DNA of 64,000 nt from Ruegeria marina (GCF_900101475.1 NZ_FMZV01000011.1:97822-161821), one strand, 5' to 3'. Shown: positions 16,904-26,995, counted from the stretch's first letter. Translations and numbers: made by a program. Notes: generated by a model from the sequence alone, not told the origin.

Positions 16904-16975
16904 GGGAAGTCTCCGGGTCTCGGATGGTACGGGTTGGGAGGGGCGTCCCCGGTCGGGCCGGGGACGCAGGGCGGC

Positions 16976-19453
16976 TCAGCGGGCCACCTCGGCCATCGGT
17001 GCGGCGAAGTGGCGCAGCCGCAGCGCGTTGCCAAGGACGAAGACCGACGAGAGCGCCATGGCGCCGGCGGCGAAGACGGGCGAGAGCAGGATGCCCGACA
17101 CCGGCCACAGCGCGCCGGCGGCAACCGGGATCAGCGCGGCGTTGTAGGCGAAGGCCCAGAACAGGTTCTGCCGGATGTTCCGCATCGTCGCGCGAGAAAG
17201 CGCGATGGCGTTCGGAACTCCCTTCAGGCTGCCGGACATCAGCACCACGTCGGCCGCCTCGATGGCAACATCGGTGCCGGTGCCGATGGCCAGGCCCACG
17301 TCGGCCTCGGCCAGCGCGGGGGCGTCGTTGATGCCGTCGCCGACGAAGGCCACCGCGCCGAGCGCCTTGAGCCGCTTGATCGCCGCGACCTTGCCGTCCG
17401 GCAGAACCTCGGCCACGACCTCGTCGATCCCGAGACGCCGTGCGATGGCTTCCGCCGTACGGCGGTTGTCGCCGGTGATCATTGCGACCTTCAGCCCGAG
17501 GGCGTGCAGCGCGCGGATCGCCTCCGGCGTGGTCGCCTTGATCGGGTCGGCCACGGCAATGATTGCCGCCAGTCTCCCGCCGATGGCGGCGTAGAGCGGC
17601 GACTTGCCTTCATCGGCGAGCCGCGCGGCGGCTTCGCCGAAGGCGCCCACGTCATGGCCCAGCTTCGCCATGTAGCGATCCGCGCCGATCTCGATCCGGA
17701 GGCCGTCCGCCTCGGCGGCGACACCGAAGCCGGTCACGCTCTCGAAGCTCGACAGCGCAGGCAGGGACAGGCCCTCGGCCGAGGCCGCTTTGACGACGGC
17801 GCGGGCGATCGGATGCTCGGATTTGGCCTCGACGGCGGCGATCTGGGACAGCACCTTGGCGCGGTCGAACCCGTCCGCCAGGACGAGGTCGGTCAGCGTC
17901 GGCTTGCCCTCGGTCAGCGTGCCGGTCTTGTCGAGCGCCACGACCTTCGCATCCTGAAGTCCCTGCAGCGCGTCGCCCTTGCGGAACAGCACACCCAGTT
18001 CGGCGCCGCGGCCGGTGCCGACCATGATCGAGGTCGGCGTGGCGAGGCCCATCGCACAGGGGCAGGCGATGATCAGAACCGCAACCGCGTTCACAAGGCC
18101 GAAGGTCAGCGCCGGATCCGGTCCGAAGAAGAACCAGACGCCGAAGGTCAGCGCGGCAAGCGTCATCACCGCCGGCACGAACCACATGGTGATCTTGTCC
18201 ACCAGTCCCTGGATCGGCAGCTTCGATCCTTGAGCCTCTTCGACCATGCGGATAATTTGGGCGAGCATCGTGTCGCCGCCGACAGCCGTTGCGCGGAAGG
18301 CGAAAGCGCCGGTCTGGTTGACTGTGCCGCCGGTGACGGTGGCGCCCGCGGTCTTGGCAACCGGCAGTGGTTCGCCGGTGATCATGGACTCGTCGATCCA
18401 GCTGTCGCCCTCGACCACTTCGCCGTCGACCGGAACCCGTTCACCCGGCCGGACTTCGATGATGTCGCCGGGGGCCACATCGGAAACTTCGATCTCGACG
18501 ACGCTGGCTCCGCGCCGTACGCGTGCGGTCTTGGCCTGAAGCCCCACGAGCCGCTTGATTGCTTCCGAGGTGCGGCCCTTGGCCCGCGCCTCGAGCACGC
18601 GGCCCAGCAGGATCAGGGTCACGATGACCGCGGCGGCTTCGTAATAGACATTCACGGTTCCCGCGGGCAGCAAGCCCGGCGCAAAGGTCGCGACCAGCGA
18701 ATACGCGTATGCCGCCAGTGTTCCCACGGCGACCAGGCTGTTCATGTCGGGCGCGGCGCGCAGCAGCGCCGGGATGCCCTTTCGGTAGAAGCGCATGCCG
18801 GGGAAGGCGAGCACCAGCGTGGTCAGCGCGAACTGGATTAGCCAGCTGGCCGTCATGCCGATGGTCGAGGCGATCAGGTGGTGCATTCCGGGGATGACGT
18901 GGCTGCCCATCTCGAGCAGGAAGACCGGCAGGGTAAGGCCCGCGGCAATACCGAGGTCGCGCCGCAGGATGCGGTGTTCCTGCTCCTTCTTCGCCTCGGC
19001 CTCTGCGTTGGCAGCAGCGCCGCCGTCTACGGCCCGGGCGGTGTAACCGACCTCGGCGACCGCGGCGACCAGGGTGGCGGGATCCGCCGCGCCCTTCACC
19101 GTCGCGCGCTCGGTGGCGAGGTTCACGGTCGCCTCGCTGACGCCGGGCACGGCGCGCAGCGCTCGCTCGACGCGTCCGACGCAGGAGGCGCAGGTCATCC
19201 CCTCGATGGCGAGTTCGATGGTCGCGGCGGTGACGGTGTAGCCGGCATTCTCGACGGCCCGTATCAGCTCGGCGCGTTCGACGGGCCCTGCAAGGCGGAC
19301 GTCCGCGCGCTCGGTGGCGAGGTTGACGCTGGCATCGAGAACGCCGGGAACGGCGTTCAGGGCACGCTCGACACGGCCCACGCAGGAGGCACAGGTCATG
19401 CCCTCGATCGGAAGGGAGACGGTCTCCCGGGTGAAACTGGCTGGCGCATTCAT
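16976..19453 (-). CDS. copA: Cu(I)-exporting P1B-1 ATPase with two HMA domains (CopA)
   Basis: The 825-residue product has two N-terminal heavy-metal domains, each with GMTCASC (about residues 18-24 and 88-94), then eight membrane helices. Landmarks: TGE in the actuator, CPC in the sixth helix ([13 protein letters not shown]), DKTGT phosphorylation site, the SEHP motif, and [10 protein letters not shown]. The Cu(I) signature is complete: YN in [10 protein letters not shown] and MALSS in the last helix. It pumps Cu(I) from cytoplasm to periplasm. ATG 19453 is used; the frame's extension to 19519 passes through the CueR promoter and is not coding. The gene heads a transcript with the glutaredoxin. 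Confidence 0.95.
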   Translation of the reverse strand: MNAPASFTRETVSLPIEGMTCASCVGRVERALNAVPGVLDASVNLATERADVRLAGPVERAELIRAVENAGYTVTAATIELAIEGMTCASCVGRVERALRAVPGVSEATVNLATERATVKGAADPATLVAAVAEVGYTARAVDGGAAANAEAEAKKEQEHRILRRDLGIAAGLTLPVFLLEMGSHVIPGMHHLIASTIGMTASWLIQFALTTLVLAFPGMRFYRKGIPALLRAAPDMNSLVAVGTLAAYAYSLVATFAPGLLPAGTVNVYYEAAAVIVTLILLGRVLEARAKGRTSEAIKRLVGLQAKTARVRRGASVVEIEVSDVAPGDIIEVRPGERVPVDGEVVEGDSWIDESMITGEPLPVAKTAGATVTGGTVNQTGAFAFRATAVGGDTMLAQIIRMVEEAQGSKLPIQGLVDKITMWFVPAVMTLAALTFGVWFFFGPDPALTFGLVNAVAVLIIACPCAMGLATPTSIMVGTGRGAELGVLFRKGDALQGLQDAKVVALDKTGTLTEGKPTLTDLVLADGFDRAKVLSQIAAVEAKSEHPIARAVVKAASAEGLSLPALSSFESVTGFGVAAEADGLRIEIGADRYMAKLGHDVGAFGEAAARLADEGKSPLYAAIGGRLAAIIAVADPIKATTPEAIRALHALGLKVAMITGDNRRTAEAIARRLGIDEVVAEVLPDGKVAAIKRLKALGAVAFVGDGINDAPALAEADVGLAIGTGTDVAIEAADVVLMSGSLKGVPNAIALSRATMRNIRQNLFWAFAYNAALIPVAAGALWPVSGILLSPVFAAGAMALSSVFVLGNALRLRHFAAPMAEVAR

Positions 19454-19488
19454 GGCTGATTCCCTTCGGATGAGCAGTGATGCGCAAG

Positions 19489-19520
19489 GAAATGGGATCT
19501 CCCATGTTGGGAGGGTCAAC
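19489..19520 (-). promoter_or_regulatory. CueR-type promoter of copA
   Basis: On the minus strand TTGACCCTCCCAACATGGGA is the -35 plus operator, with CTCCC/GGGAG dyad and an elongated spacer to a CATTTC-like -10. It shares ACCCTCCCARCATGGGA with the copZ promoter 120 bp away on the other strand. Confidence 0.8.
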
Positions 19521-19637
19521 AGCCTTTTTTCGATTTCTTGTTAAGGCCTGTGATGGTCTCGCGCGCGCGTGTTCTCATACCCACGACGCACCGGAACATG
19601 ATCATCGACCGCCAGGAAAAATTCCGCAGTTACGCAC

Positions 19638-19668
19638 TTGACCCTCCCAGCATGGGAACACCCAATTG
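19638..19668 (+). promoter_or_regulatory. CueR-type promoter of copZ
   Basis: TTGACC at 19638-19643, a 19-bp spacer containing CTCCCAGCATGGGA, and CAATTG as -10. Together with the divergent copA promoter it makes a compact two-operator control region driven by CueR. Confidence 0.8.
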
Positions 19669-19699
19669 TTCGTTTGCCAATCAAGCAAAGGAGGCAAAC

Positions 19700-19900
19700 A
19701 TGCAATTCCACATCGAAAACATGACCTGCTTCGGGTGCGCACGGAGCGTAACCAAAGCGATCCAGTCGGTCGACAAGGCCGCGGTGATCAAGGCCGATCC
19801 CGAGAACCGCAAGATCGAGGTCGAAACCTCGGCCGCGCGCGCCGAGATCGAGGCCGTTCTCGCCGAGGCGGGCTATCCCGCTGCCCGCGAAGCCGCGTGA
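19700..19900 (+). CDS. copZ: CopZ-like copper chaperone (HMA domain)
   Basis: The 66-residue product is a single HMA domain with MTCFGC at about residues 8-13 binding Cu(I), followed by the usual helix SVTKAIQSV and C-terminal GYPA turn. It shuttles Cu(I) to CopA, divergently encoded 250 bp away. ATG 19700 has AAAGGAGG upstream; the frame is open further but starts there by homology and ribosome site. Its stop overlaps a GTG of the next small gene. Confidence 0.9.
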   Translation: MQFHIENMTCFGCARSVTKAIQSVDKAAVIKADPENRKIEVETSAARAEIEAVLAEAGYPAAREAA

Positions 19901-19911
19901 CGGGGTCGGCG

Positions 19912-20076
19912 ATGTCCCGCCTTTCCATCGCGTTCCTGGGAACGGCATCAGTTGCCGCCGTGGCTCTCGCCTTGATCCAGGTGCAAATGGCTGCGAACGG
20001 CCCGGTAGCGGCTGAACCGATCGCCCACTCCGTTCACGAGGTTGCTCCATCTGGCGCGCCTCATGGCGGACACTGA
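19912..20076 (+). CDS. Small exported protein downstream of copZ
   Basis: The 54-residue product has a hydrophobic N-terminus (RLSIAFLGTASVAAVALAL) followed by a short tail with three His-containing turns (AHSVHEV, PHGGH). It may start at GTG 19897, which overlaps the copZ stop. No family is recognised. Position under the copZ promoter and the His-rich tail suggest a small periplasmic or membrane-bound copper-response protein. Confidence 0.5.
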   Translation: MSRLSIAFLGTASVAAVALALIQVQMAANGPVAAEPIAHSVHEVAPSGAPHGGH

Positions 20077-20090
20077 CCCCGCTCCTGCAG

Positions 20091-20112
20091 AGCCGCCCTC
20101 GCGAGGGCGGCT
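20091..20112 (+). terminator. GC-rich perfect palindrome after the copZ transcript
   Basis: AGCCGCCCTCGCGAGGGCGGCT is a perfect 22-bp palindrome just after the small copZ-linked gene. There is no T tract, so it may terminate weakly or protect the 3' end. Confidence 0.55.
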
Positions 20113-20218
20113 CCCGCTGCGCGGTCTCCGGAAGGGGCGGTCAATCTCGCCCAGCACACCCGCGAAAGTGATACCGGCTGAAATGGACTCCCGAGCCACT
20201 GGTCACTATGTTCTCGTC

Positions 20219-20680
20219 ATGTTCGCTCGTGCCATTATATTGCTGGCATTGCTCGCTGTCGTCCTCTTAACGACAGTCGCGCCGTCGCATGCCGCCAGCA
20301 TGAGTGCGGAGGCGAAACATGCGTTTCATGCCGACGTGATGATTCACATGGAGGCTGGCGATGCCCATGATTGCGCAGGTGAGGCTGCGTGCGGCGAGGC
20401 AGATGCCGGACTTTGCGTTTTCGTCTGCGCGGGGCTGACAGCTTTCGCTCCGGTTCCGGTCGCGGAGGCCGCCCGGTCTGCGGATCCTTCAAGGCACCAA
20501 TTCCCTTCCGGGACGAGCGTCGAAAGCCGGTCTCCCGATCTGAACGAACGACCTCCTGCCTCTCGGCTGCGACCCGAACGCTCGATATTGACGGGCGCGC
20601 AGCAACGGTCTTCGGTCTCGCCGGGCCCGGCGGCCAGGGGTTGGTACTCGATCCCGGGCAGCGGTTCCGGGTCGACCTGA
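20219..20680 (+). CDS. Small exported His/Cys-containing protein, C-terminus fused into oxidase DNA
   Basis: The first part looks genuine: a signal peptide (IILLALLAVVLLTTVAPSHA) and a mature region with HAFHADVMIHMEAGDAHD and spaced cysteines (ECAG.. style DCAGEAACGEADAGLC), resembling small metal-response proteins found near copper oxidases. After DLNERPP at about 20560 the frame enters DNA that, in another frame, encodes the multicopper oxidase, and the last roughly 40 residues look like out-of-frame sequence. The native stop therefore seems lost. Start choices are ATG 20219 or 20183. Confidence 0.5.
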   Translation: MFARAIILLALLAVVLLTTVAPSHAASMSAEAKHAFHADVMIHMEAGDAHDCAGEAACGEADAGLCVFVCAGLTAFAPVPVAEAARSADPSRHQFPSGTSVESRSPDLNERPPASRLRPERSILTGAQQRSSVSPGPAARGWYSIPGSGSGST

Positions 20681-22068
20681 CCAAGAATCAGGATGTCGGT
20701 ACGATCATCCACTGGCACGGGCAAATCCCGCCCAACGCCCAGGACGGCGTGCCCGACATGCCGATGCCCCTTCTCGCCCCGGGCGAGACCCGGTCTTACG
20801 ACTTCGAGGCCCAGCCGGGAACGCACTGGATGCACAGCCACGTGCCGATCCAGGAGATGCAGTTGCTCGCCGCGCCGCTCATCGTGCGCTCGGCCGAAGA
20901 CGTCGCAGCCGACAGGCAGGAGGTCGTGATGTTCCTGCACGACTTCTCGTTCAAGTCGCCCGAAGAGGTCTTGGCCGAGATCGCGGGCGGTCACGGAGGC
21001 GGCCGTCACGGCGGGCACGGCGGACATGGCGACGTCCAACCCATGCAGGGGATGCCGATGGACGGCGCGGGTGCCATGCCGGGAATGGATCACAGTGCCA
21101 TGGGCCATGGAGCCATGGGCGGCATGCCGATGGGCAGCATGATGGGCATGGGCGACATGGCCATGGACCTGAACGACTACGACTGGGACGCCTATCTCGC
21201 CAACGACCGCACGCTCGCTGACCCCGAAGTGGTCCGGGTCGAACGCGGCGGCCGTATCCGGCTCCGCGTCATCAACGCGGCGGCGGCCACGGGGTTCTGG
21301 ATCGACACCGGTTCGGCCACGGCGCGCCTCGTCGCGGTGGACGGCCATCCGGTACGGCCGCTTGCAGGCAACCGCTTCGGGCTGGCGATGGGACAGCGGC
21401 TCGATCTCGAGATCGACCTGCCGAGCGAAGGCGGCGCCTGGCCGATACTCGCGCTTCGCGAGGGCGCACCCGAACGCACGGGGCTGATCCTCGCGACGCC
21501 GGGAGCGGAGGTCCGTCGCCTCGACGTCCTCGCGGAGGCCGAAGCCCCGGCCTTCGACACCGAACTTGCGCAGGAGGCGCGCCTGATCGCCAGCGACGCC
21601 CTGCCGGACCGGCAAGTGGACCGCAGCCATATGCTGATACTGGGCGGCTCGATGCAGCCCTATGTCTGGACGATCAACGGCGCCGTCTGGGGCCGGCACC
21701 AGCCGATCATCGCGCGGAGCGGCGAGAGGGTCGTGCTGTCGTTCCACAACATGTCGATGATGGGCCACCCGATGCATCTGCACGGCCATGTGTTCCAGGT
21801 GGTGGGCATCAACGGGCGGCGGTTCGCTGGTGCTCTGCGCGACACCGTCTATGTGCCGCCGATGTCGATGGTCGATGTCGCCCTGGACGCCGGCGAGGCC
21901 GCGCGCTGGATGCTGCATTGCCATCACATGCCGCACCTTGCGACCGGCATGATGACCGAGTTCGCGGTCACGGCGTCGGTGTGGTCCGGACGGGGCGGTC
22001 CGGACAGGGCGCCCCGCCGTCCAGACCCCAATCCTATGCTATACTGCTCGTGCAGTAGTGATGTCTGA
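20389..22068 (+). CDS. Multicopper oxidase (second copy), 5' end disturbed
   Basis: From about 20567 the product is a clear multicopper oxidase: HWHGQIPP, HSHVP, then a Met/His-rich insert (GGRHGGHGGHGD and many GM repeats, about 195-250), HPMHLHGH and HCHHMPH, giving a full copper set. The open frame can be extended to GTG 20389, but the first roughly 60 residues are Arg-rich and read like a shadow of the overlapping small gene; no signal peptide is present. The last 30 residues also run through a GC-rich hairpin and look non-native. It may be truncated and inactive, or translated by coupling. Confidence 0.75.
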   Translation: MRRGRCRTLRFRLRGADSFRSGSGRGGRPVCGSFKAPIPFRDERRKPVSRSERTTSCLSAATRTLDIDGRAATVFGLAGPGGQGLVLDPGQRFRVDLTKNQDVGTIIHWHGQIPPNAQDGVPDMPMPLLAPGETRSYDFEAQPGTHWMHSHVPIQEMQLLAAPLIVRSAEDVAADRQEVVMFLHDFSFKSPEEVLAEIAGGHGGGRHGGHGGHGDVQPMQGMPMDGAGAMPGMDHSAMGHGAMGGMPMGSMMGMGDMAMDLNDYDWDAYLANDRTLADPEVVRVERGGRIRLRVINAAAATGFWIDTGSATARLVAVDGHPVRPLAGNRFGLAMGQRLDLEIDLPSEGGAWPILALREGAPERTGLILATPGAEVRRLDVLAEAEAPAFDTELAQEARLIASDALPDRQVDRSHMLILGGSMQPYVWTINGAVWGRHQPIIARSGERVVLSFHNMSMMGHPMHLHGHVFQVVGINGRRFAGALRDTVYVPPMSMVDVALDAGEAARWMLHCHHMPHLATGMMTEFAVTASVWSGRGGPDRAPRRPDPNPMLYCSCSSDV

Positions 22069-22111
22069 ATATCAGGCGCAGCATACGGGTGAAAACCGGG
22101 AGGACGAAAAG

Positions 22112-22237
22112 ATGAATTGGAACGACATGGGCTCCGGAATGGGGTTCGGAATGGGGTTCGGCTGGCTCTTCGGCCTGCTGATCCTCGTTCTGGTGGTTTT
22201 GGCCATAGCAGCGCTGGTCAAATATCTTCGGAAATAG
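22112..22237 (+). CDS. Small single-helix membrane protein
   Basis: The 41-residue product has a Gly/Met-rich start (MNWNDMGSGMGFGMGFG) and one hydrophobic helix (LLILVLVVLAIAALV) with a basic end KYLRK. GGGAGGA precedes the ATG. It begins a plus-strand run of six genes ending with the second copper ATPase. Similar short GMGFG proteins occur beside copper genes; function unknown. Confidence 0.7.
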   Translation: MNWNDMGSGMGFGMGFGWLFGLLILVLVVLAIAALVKYLRK

Positions 22238-22253
22238 ACGAGAGGAATTCTCA

Positions 22254-22640
22254 TTGGATTACACAATCAATCGCATGATCCCCGACACCGGGATCGACGA
22301 CGTCGACGCGCGCGTGAGAAAGGCCCTCGGCGACCACGGCTTCGGCGTCCTGACCGAGATCGACGTCAAGGCGACGATGAAGAAGAAGCTCGATGTCGAG
22401 ATGCCCGCCTATCGCATCCTCGGCGCCTGCAACCCGAAGATGGCGCATCAGGCCATCGGGATCGAACCGCGCGTGGGGGCGATGCTGCCCTGCAACGTCA
22501 TCCTGCGCGAAGTGGGGGGCGGCGTGGAGGTCAGCGCGATCGAACCCGTGGCGTCGATGCAGGCGATTGAGAACGCCGAACTGACGGCCGTGGCGGGCGA
22601 GGTGCGCGACCTTCTGGCGAAGGCCGTCGCGGCGGTCTGA
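22254..22640 (+). CDS. DUF302 family protein
   Basis: The 128-residue product shows the DUF302 core: HGFGVLTEIDVKATMKKKL, YRILGACNPKMAHQAI and LPCNVILRE. The family is found with metal and sulfur stress genes and has no proved reaction. The start is TTG 22254, 16 bp after the previous stop with AGAGGA upstream; there is no earlier ATG in the frame. It is 1 bp from the next gene. Confidence 0.9.
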   Translation: MDYTINRMIPDTGIDDVDARVRKALGDHGFGVLTEIDVKATMKKKLDVEMPAYRILGACNPKMAHQAIGIEPRVGAMLPCNVILREVGGGVEVSAIEPVASMQAIENAELTAVAGEVRDLLAKAVAAV

Positions 22641-22641
22641 G

Positions 22642-23286
22642 ATGAGCCTGCGTGCCACCATTCTCGCGGGCATTGCGATCCTCGGCATCGGACTGCTCGC
22701 TGTCTGGCAGTTCGCGCCTTCGGTATTTGCCGAGGCGCGCAGCCTTCTGGAGCCCGAGCATCTGGAAATGCTGATGGTGCGCGCGGGTCTCTGGGGGCCG
22801 GTCGTGATCGTCACGCTCATGACCCTCGCGGTCGTTGCCAGCCCGATCCCGAGCGCGCCGATCGCGCTGGCGGCGGGAGCAGCCTATGGGCATGTCTGGG
22901 GGACCGTGCAGATCGTGATCGGCGCCGGACTCGGGGCTCTGATCGCCTTCGGCATCGCACGGGTTCTGGGGCATGATGCCTTGCGGCGGGTTTTCGGGGA
23001 CCGCGTCGATGCCGGGCTTCTCGGGTCGCAAGCCGCGTTGACCGCGACGGTTTTCGCCAGCCGCCTTATGCCCTTCGTGTCCTTCGACATGATCAGCTAC
23101 GCTGCGGGGCTCAGCCGCCGGCACACTTGGCGGTTCGCAATGGCAACGCTCGCCCATTTCGGCGGTGAGGCGATTAGCGGAGACCTCGGGCGCGCGACAT
23201 GGGCGGTGCTCGGACTTGGGCTCGTGACGGGGTTGCCGTTGCTGTGGGTGGCGCTGCGGCAAAAGCCTGATAAGGAAAATCCATGA
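22642..23286 (+). CDS. TVP38/TMEM64-family (VTT domain) membrane protein
   Basis: The 214-residue product has about five hydrophobic segments and the SNARE-associated/VTT core (ASPIPSAPIALAAGAAYG, FASRLMPFVSFDMISYAAG). The family includes DedA-like lipid or metal-linked transporters, and members are often found beside mercuric and copper genes. It ends by ATGA overlap with the permease gene, so the two are translationally coupled. Confidence 0.87.
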   Translation: MSLRATILAGIAILGIGLLAVWQFAPSVFAEARSLLEPEHLEMLMVRAGLWGPVVIVTLMTLAVVASPIPSAPIALAAGAAYGHVWGTVQIVIGAGLGALIAFGIARVLGHDALRRVFGDRVDAGLLGSQAALTATVFASRLMPFVSFDMISYAAGLSRRHTWRFAMATLAHFGGEAISGDLGRATWAVLGLGLVTGLPLLWVALRQKPDKENP

Positions 23287-24593
23287 CGAAAAGCGATTAC
23301 GAGAAGAACAGCATCACCCTCCCAGGTGCTGTGGCCATGGGAACCGGCGTGATGATCGGCGCGGGCATCTTCGCCTTGACCGGCCAGATCGCCGAGCTTG
23401 CCGGGCCGCTCTTCCCGCTCTCGTTCATCGTGGGCGCCATCGTGACCGCGTTCAGCGCCTACGCCTACATCAAGATGTCGAACGCGTATCCGTCAGCGGG
23501 CGGCATCGGGATGATCCTGAAGAAGGCCTACGGCCCGACGACGGTCGCGGCGGGCGCCGCCCTCCTGATGGCGCTGTCGATGGTGATCAACGAAAGCCTC
23601 GTCGCGCGCACCTTCGGCACCTACACGCTGCGGGCGTTCGGCGGCGATCCGGACAGCATCCTCGTGCCTATTCTCGGTGTCGGGCTGATCGTCTTCGCCT
23701 ATCTCGTGAACGCATCGGGCACCCGGTCGGTCGGGCTGTTCTCCATCATCATGGCCGTGCTCAAGGTGGGCGGCATCGCGCTGTTCGGCGCGGCCGGTCT
23801 TTGGGCGAGCGGCGTTTCGTTCGAGGCGACGGATGATGATTTTGCAGCGACAGGGTTCGTGGCGTCGGTTGCGCTGTCGATCCTGGCGTTCAAGGGCTTC
23901 ACAACCATCACCAACAGCGGCGCAGAGATCACCGACCCGCACCGCAACGTGGGCCGGGCCATCATCCGGGCCATCGCCATCTGCGTCTTCGTCTATCTGC
24001 TGGTGGCCTTTGCGGTCGGCTCCAGCCTGCCGCTCGACCGTATCGTCGCGGCGAAGGACTACGCGCTGGCCGAAGCCGCCGAGCCCGCGCTAGGCCAAAC
24101 AGGCTTCTACCTGACGGTGGCGCTGGCACTGGTAGCCACCGCGTCGGGTCTGATCGCCAGCGTGTTCGCGGTCTCGCGGATGCTGGCAATGCTGACCGAC
24201 ATGAAAATGATCCCGCACAGCCATTTCGGGATGCCGGGCACGATCAAGGACCACACGCTCGTCTACACCGTCGTGATCGCGGGCTTCCTGACGGTCTTCT
24301 TCGATCTCAGCCGCATCGCCTCGCTCGGGGCCTTCTTCTATATGGTGATGGACATGATCATCCACTTCGGCGTGTTCCGGCATCTGCGCGATGAGATCGG
24401 CGCGAAGGGATGGGTGTTGCTGACGGCCATCGCCCTGGACGCCGTGGTACTGGCCGCCTTCGCCGCGATGAAGTGGCAGTCCGACCCCCTCATTGTCGTC
24501 CTTGGCGCGATCGGCATGGCGCTGGTGTTCCTGTTCGTCGGGATCTTCCTTTCACGCAATCCCGCCCCGGAAGACGCTCACGACCATCACTAA
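23283..24593 (+). CDS. APC superfamily amino-acid permease
   Basis: The 436-residue product has about twelve membrane segments and the APC entry motif GVMIGAGIFALTGQIAELAG, with the conserved helix ILAFKGFTTITNSGAEITDP. The C-terminus ends in a short His tail (EDAHDHH). It moves amino acids or polyamines across the inner membrane. Its tight placement between a VTT protein and a copper ATPase suggests it supports metal tolerance, for example by thiol or histidine supply, but the substrate is unknown. Confidence 0.88.
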   Translation: MTKSDYEKNSITLPGAVAMGTGVMIGAGIFALTGQIAELAGPLFPLSFIVGAIVTAFSAYAYIKMSNAYPSAGGIGMILKKAYGPTTVAAGAALLMALSMVINESLVARTFGTYTLRAFGGDPDSILVPILGVGLIVFAYLVNASGTRSVGLFSIIMAVLKVGGIALFGAAGLWASGVSFEATDDDFAATGFVASVALSILAFKGFTTITNSGAEITDPHRNVGRAIIRAIAICVFVYLLVAFAVGSSLPLDRIVAAKDYALAEAAEPALGQTGFYLTVALALVATASGLIASVFAVSRMLAMLTDMKMIPHSHFGMPGTIKDHTLVYTVVIAGFLTVFFDLSRIASLGAFFYMVMDMIIHFGVFRHLRDEIGAKGWVLLTAIALDAVVLAAFAAMKWQSDPLIVVLGAIGMALVFLFVGIFLSRNPAPEDAHDHH

Positions 24594-24601
24594 AAAGGAG
24601 C

Positions 24602-24635
24602 TTCAGCTTCCAACGGCTGGAGGCCGCAAGCTGAA
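24602..24635 (+). promoter_or_regulatory. Hairpin in the leader of the second copper ATPase
   Basis: TTCAGCTT (24602-24609) and AAGCTGAA (24628-24635) pair around CCAACGGCTGGAGGCCGC, which itself has CCA/TGG. No T tract follows. It lies 27 bp before the ATPase start and may modulate transcription or translation. Confidence 0.5.
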
Positions 24636-24661
24636 ACAAGAGATCGAAAGGCTGGCAGACC

Positions 24662-26995
24662 ATGGAGCATGATCACCATTACGCGACGCCCGACATTCCG
24701 GCGGGGACAGAGACGGCGAAAGACCCGGTCTGCGGGATGACGGTCGCGATCAAACCCGATGGGCGTCACGCTGAGTTCCATGGCGAGACCTTCCATTTCT
24801 GCTCGGAGAAGTGCCAGACGAAGTTCAAGGCGGATCCGTGGTTCTACGCCTCCGGCCGCGCGTCCGGGCAGAAGAAGGCTGCACCGGCCAATGTCCAGTA
24901 CACCTGTCCGATGCATCCCGAAATCGTCCGCGATGCGCCGGGGTCCTGCCCGATCTGCGGCATGGCGCTGGAACCGATGGTGCCGACGGACGAGCCCAGC
25001 GAGGAGTTGACCGACTTCACGCGGCGCATGTGGATTTCCGCTGCGGCGGCGGTGCCGCTTGTCATCCTGACAATGGGCGAACTGGTCGCCTTGCCGGTGC
25101 GCGACTGGATCGGGCACCAGACGGCGAGCTATCTCGAATTCATGCTGGCGACGCCGATCATCCTCTGGGCGGCCTTGCCGTTCTTCCGGCGCGGCTGGGA
25201 CTCGATCATGAACCGCAGCCCCAACATGTGGACGCTGATCAGCCTCGGCGTGGCGGCGGCGTACCTGTATTCGATCTTCGCGACCTTCCTACCGGGGGTT
25301 TTCCCCGAACAGTACCGGATGGGACACGGCGTCGGCACTTACTTTGAGGCGGCCGTGGTCATCGTCACTTTGGTCTTCGTGGGCCAGGTGCTGGAACTGC
25401 GCGCACGAGAGCGCACAGGCGACGCGATCCGTGCGCTTCTAGACCTTGCACCCAAGACCGCCCGTCGCATCCTGCCGGACGGCACCGAATATGATGCCCC
25501 GCTGGAGAACATCATGGAGGGCGACCGGCTGCGCGTGCGCCCCGGCGACGCGGTCCCGGTCGACGGGACGGTGATCGAGGGCCGGTCTTCGCTGGACGAG
25601 AGCATGTTGACTGGTGAGTCGATGCCAGTGGAAAAAGGTCCGGGCGATGATGTGACCGGGGCCACGATCAACAAGAACGGCAGCCTGGTAATCGAGGCGG
25701 GCAAGGTTGGCGCGGATACGGTGCTCGCACAGATCGTGGCCATGGTGTCGAACGCGCGACGGTCCCGCGCTCCCATACAGGGGTTGGCGGATCGGGTGTC
25801 GGCGGTCTTCGTGCCAACCGTGGTCGCCATTGCCATCATAGCCTTCATCGTCTGGATGATTTTCGGCCCAGAACCCGCGCTGGTCTTCGCCATAGCATCC
25901 GCCGTCTCGGTCCTCATCATTGCCTGCCCTTGCGCGCTTGGCCTTGCGACGCCGATTTCCATCACAACGGCCGCAGGGCGCGGGGCGCAGGCGGGCGTGC
26001 TGATCAAGGACGCCGAGGCGCTGGAGCGCATGGCGGGCGTCGATACGCTGATCGTCGACAAGACCGGCACCCTGACCATGGGCAAGCCGAAGCTTACGGA
26101 TACGGTCGCGCTTGGGAATTTGAGCGAGACGGAGCTGCTGTCGCTGGCTGCGGCGCTCGAGCGCGGCTCGGAACACCCGCTGGCCGAGGCGATCGTCGAC
26201 GGCGCCGAAGCACAGGGCTCCCCGCGTCAGGAGGCCGCCGACTTCGAAGCCGTCACTGGCAAGGGCGTGCAGGGCCGGGTCGGCGACCGCGCGGTGGCGC
26301 TGGGCAACGCGGCGATGATGCGGGAGATGGACCTGGACACGGGCGCCGCCGAGGCGCAGGCCGACACCCTGCGCGCCGAAGGTAAGACGGCCATGTTCAT
26401 CGCGGTTGATGGCGCGCTGGCCGGGATCGTGGCGGTCGCCGACCCGATCAAGGACAGCACCGCACAGGCGATCCAAGAACTGCATGCCCAGGGTCTGCGA
26501 GTCATAATGGCCACGGGCGACAACGAGCGCACCGCGCAGGCGGTGGCGGGAAAACTCGGCATCGACGAGGTGCGCTCGGGCATCCTGCCCGAGGCGAAGA
26601 AGGACCTGATCGACCAATTGCGCCGCGATGGCCACAAGATCGCGATGGCGGGCGACGGAGTGAACGACGCCCCGGCGCTGGCCGCAGCTGATGTGGGCAT
26701 CGCCATGGGCACGGGCGCGGATGTGGCGATGGAAAGCGCCGGCATCACCCTGCTGGGCGGCGACCTGATGGGCATCGTGCGGGCACGCAAGCTCGCCCGC
26801 GCCACCCTGCGCAACATCAAGCAGAACCTGTTCTTCGCCTTCGCCTATAACGCTCTTGGCGTCCCCATCGCAGCCGGGTTGCTCTACCCTGTCACCGGAC
26901 TTCTCCTCTCGCCGATGATCGCGGCGGCGGCCATGAGCCTGTCCTCGGTCTCGGTGATCACCAACGCGCTGCGGCTGAGGCGGGTCGATCTCTGA
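24662..26995 (+). CDS. Cu(I) P1B-1 ATPase with YHS and CPMHPE metal-binding modules
   Basis: The 777-residue product opens with a His run (MEHDHHYA), then a YHS domain (DPVCGM ... HFCSEKC, about residues 22-58) and a heavy-metal-binding module CPMHPE ... CPICGM (about 83-106), in place of HMA domains. The ATPase core has CPC ([13 protein letters not shown]), DKTGT, SEHP and [10 protein letters not shown], with YN and MSLSS in the last helices, the Cu(I) signature. It is a second copper exporter of the YHS type. It follows the APC permease by 68 bp and precedes the DUF411 gene. Confidence 0.93.
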   Translation: MEHDHHYATPDIPAGTETAKDPVCGMTVAIKPDGRHAEFHGETFHFCSEKCQTKFKADPWFYASGRASGQKKAAPANVQYTCPMHPEIVRDAPGSCPICGMALEPMVPTDEPSEELTDFTRRMWISAAAAVPLVILTMGELVALPVRDWIGHQTASYLEFMLATPIILWAALPFFRRGWDSIMNRSPNMWTLISLGVAAAYLYSIFATFLPGVFPEQYRMGHGVGTYFEAAVVIVTLVFVGQVLELRARERTGDAIRALLDLAPKTARRILPDGTEYDAPLENIMEGDRLRVRPGDAVPVDGTVIEGRSSLDESMLTGESMPVEKGPGDDVTGATINKNGSLVIEAGKVGADTVLAQIVAMVSNARRSRAPIQGLADRVSAVFVPTVVAIAIIAFIVWMIFGPEPALVFAIASAVSVLIIACPCALGLATPISITTAAGRGAQAGVLIKDAEALERMAGVDTLIVDKTGTLTMGKPKLTDTVALGNLSETELLSLAAALERGSEHPLAEAIVDGAEAQGSPRQEAADFEAVTGKGVQGRVGDRAVALGNAAMMREMDLDTGAAEAQADTLRAEGKTAMFIAVDGALAGIVAVADPIKDSTAQAIQELHAQGLRVIMATGDNERTAQAVAGKLGIDEVRSGILPEAKKDLIDQLRRDGHKIAMAGDGVNDAPALAAADVGIAMGTGADVAMESAGITLLGGDLMGIVRARKLARATLRNIKQNLFFAFAYNALGVPIAAGLLYPVTGLLLSPMIAAAAMSLSSVSVITNALRLRRVDL

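Noticed and set aside
16934..18841. 635-codon plus-strand open frame
   Set aside because: A high-GC shadow frame opposite copA, rich in Arg, Gly and His without any fold-like pattern.
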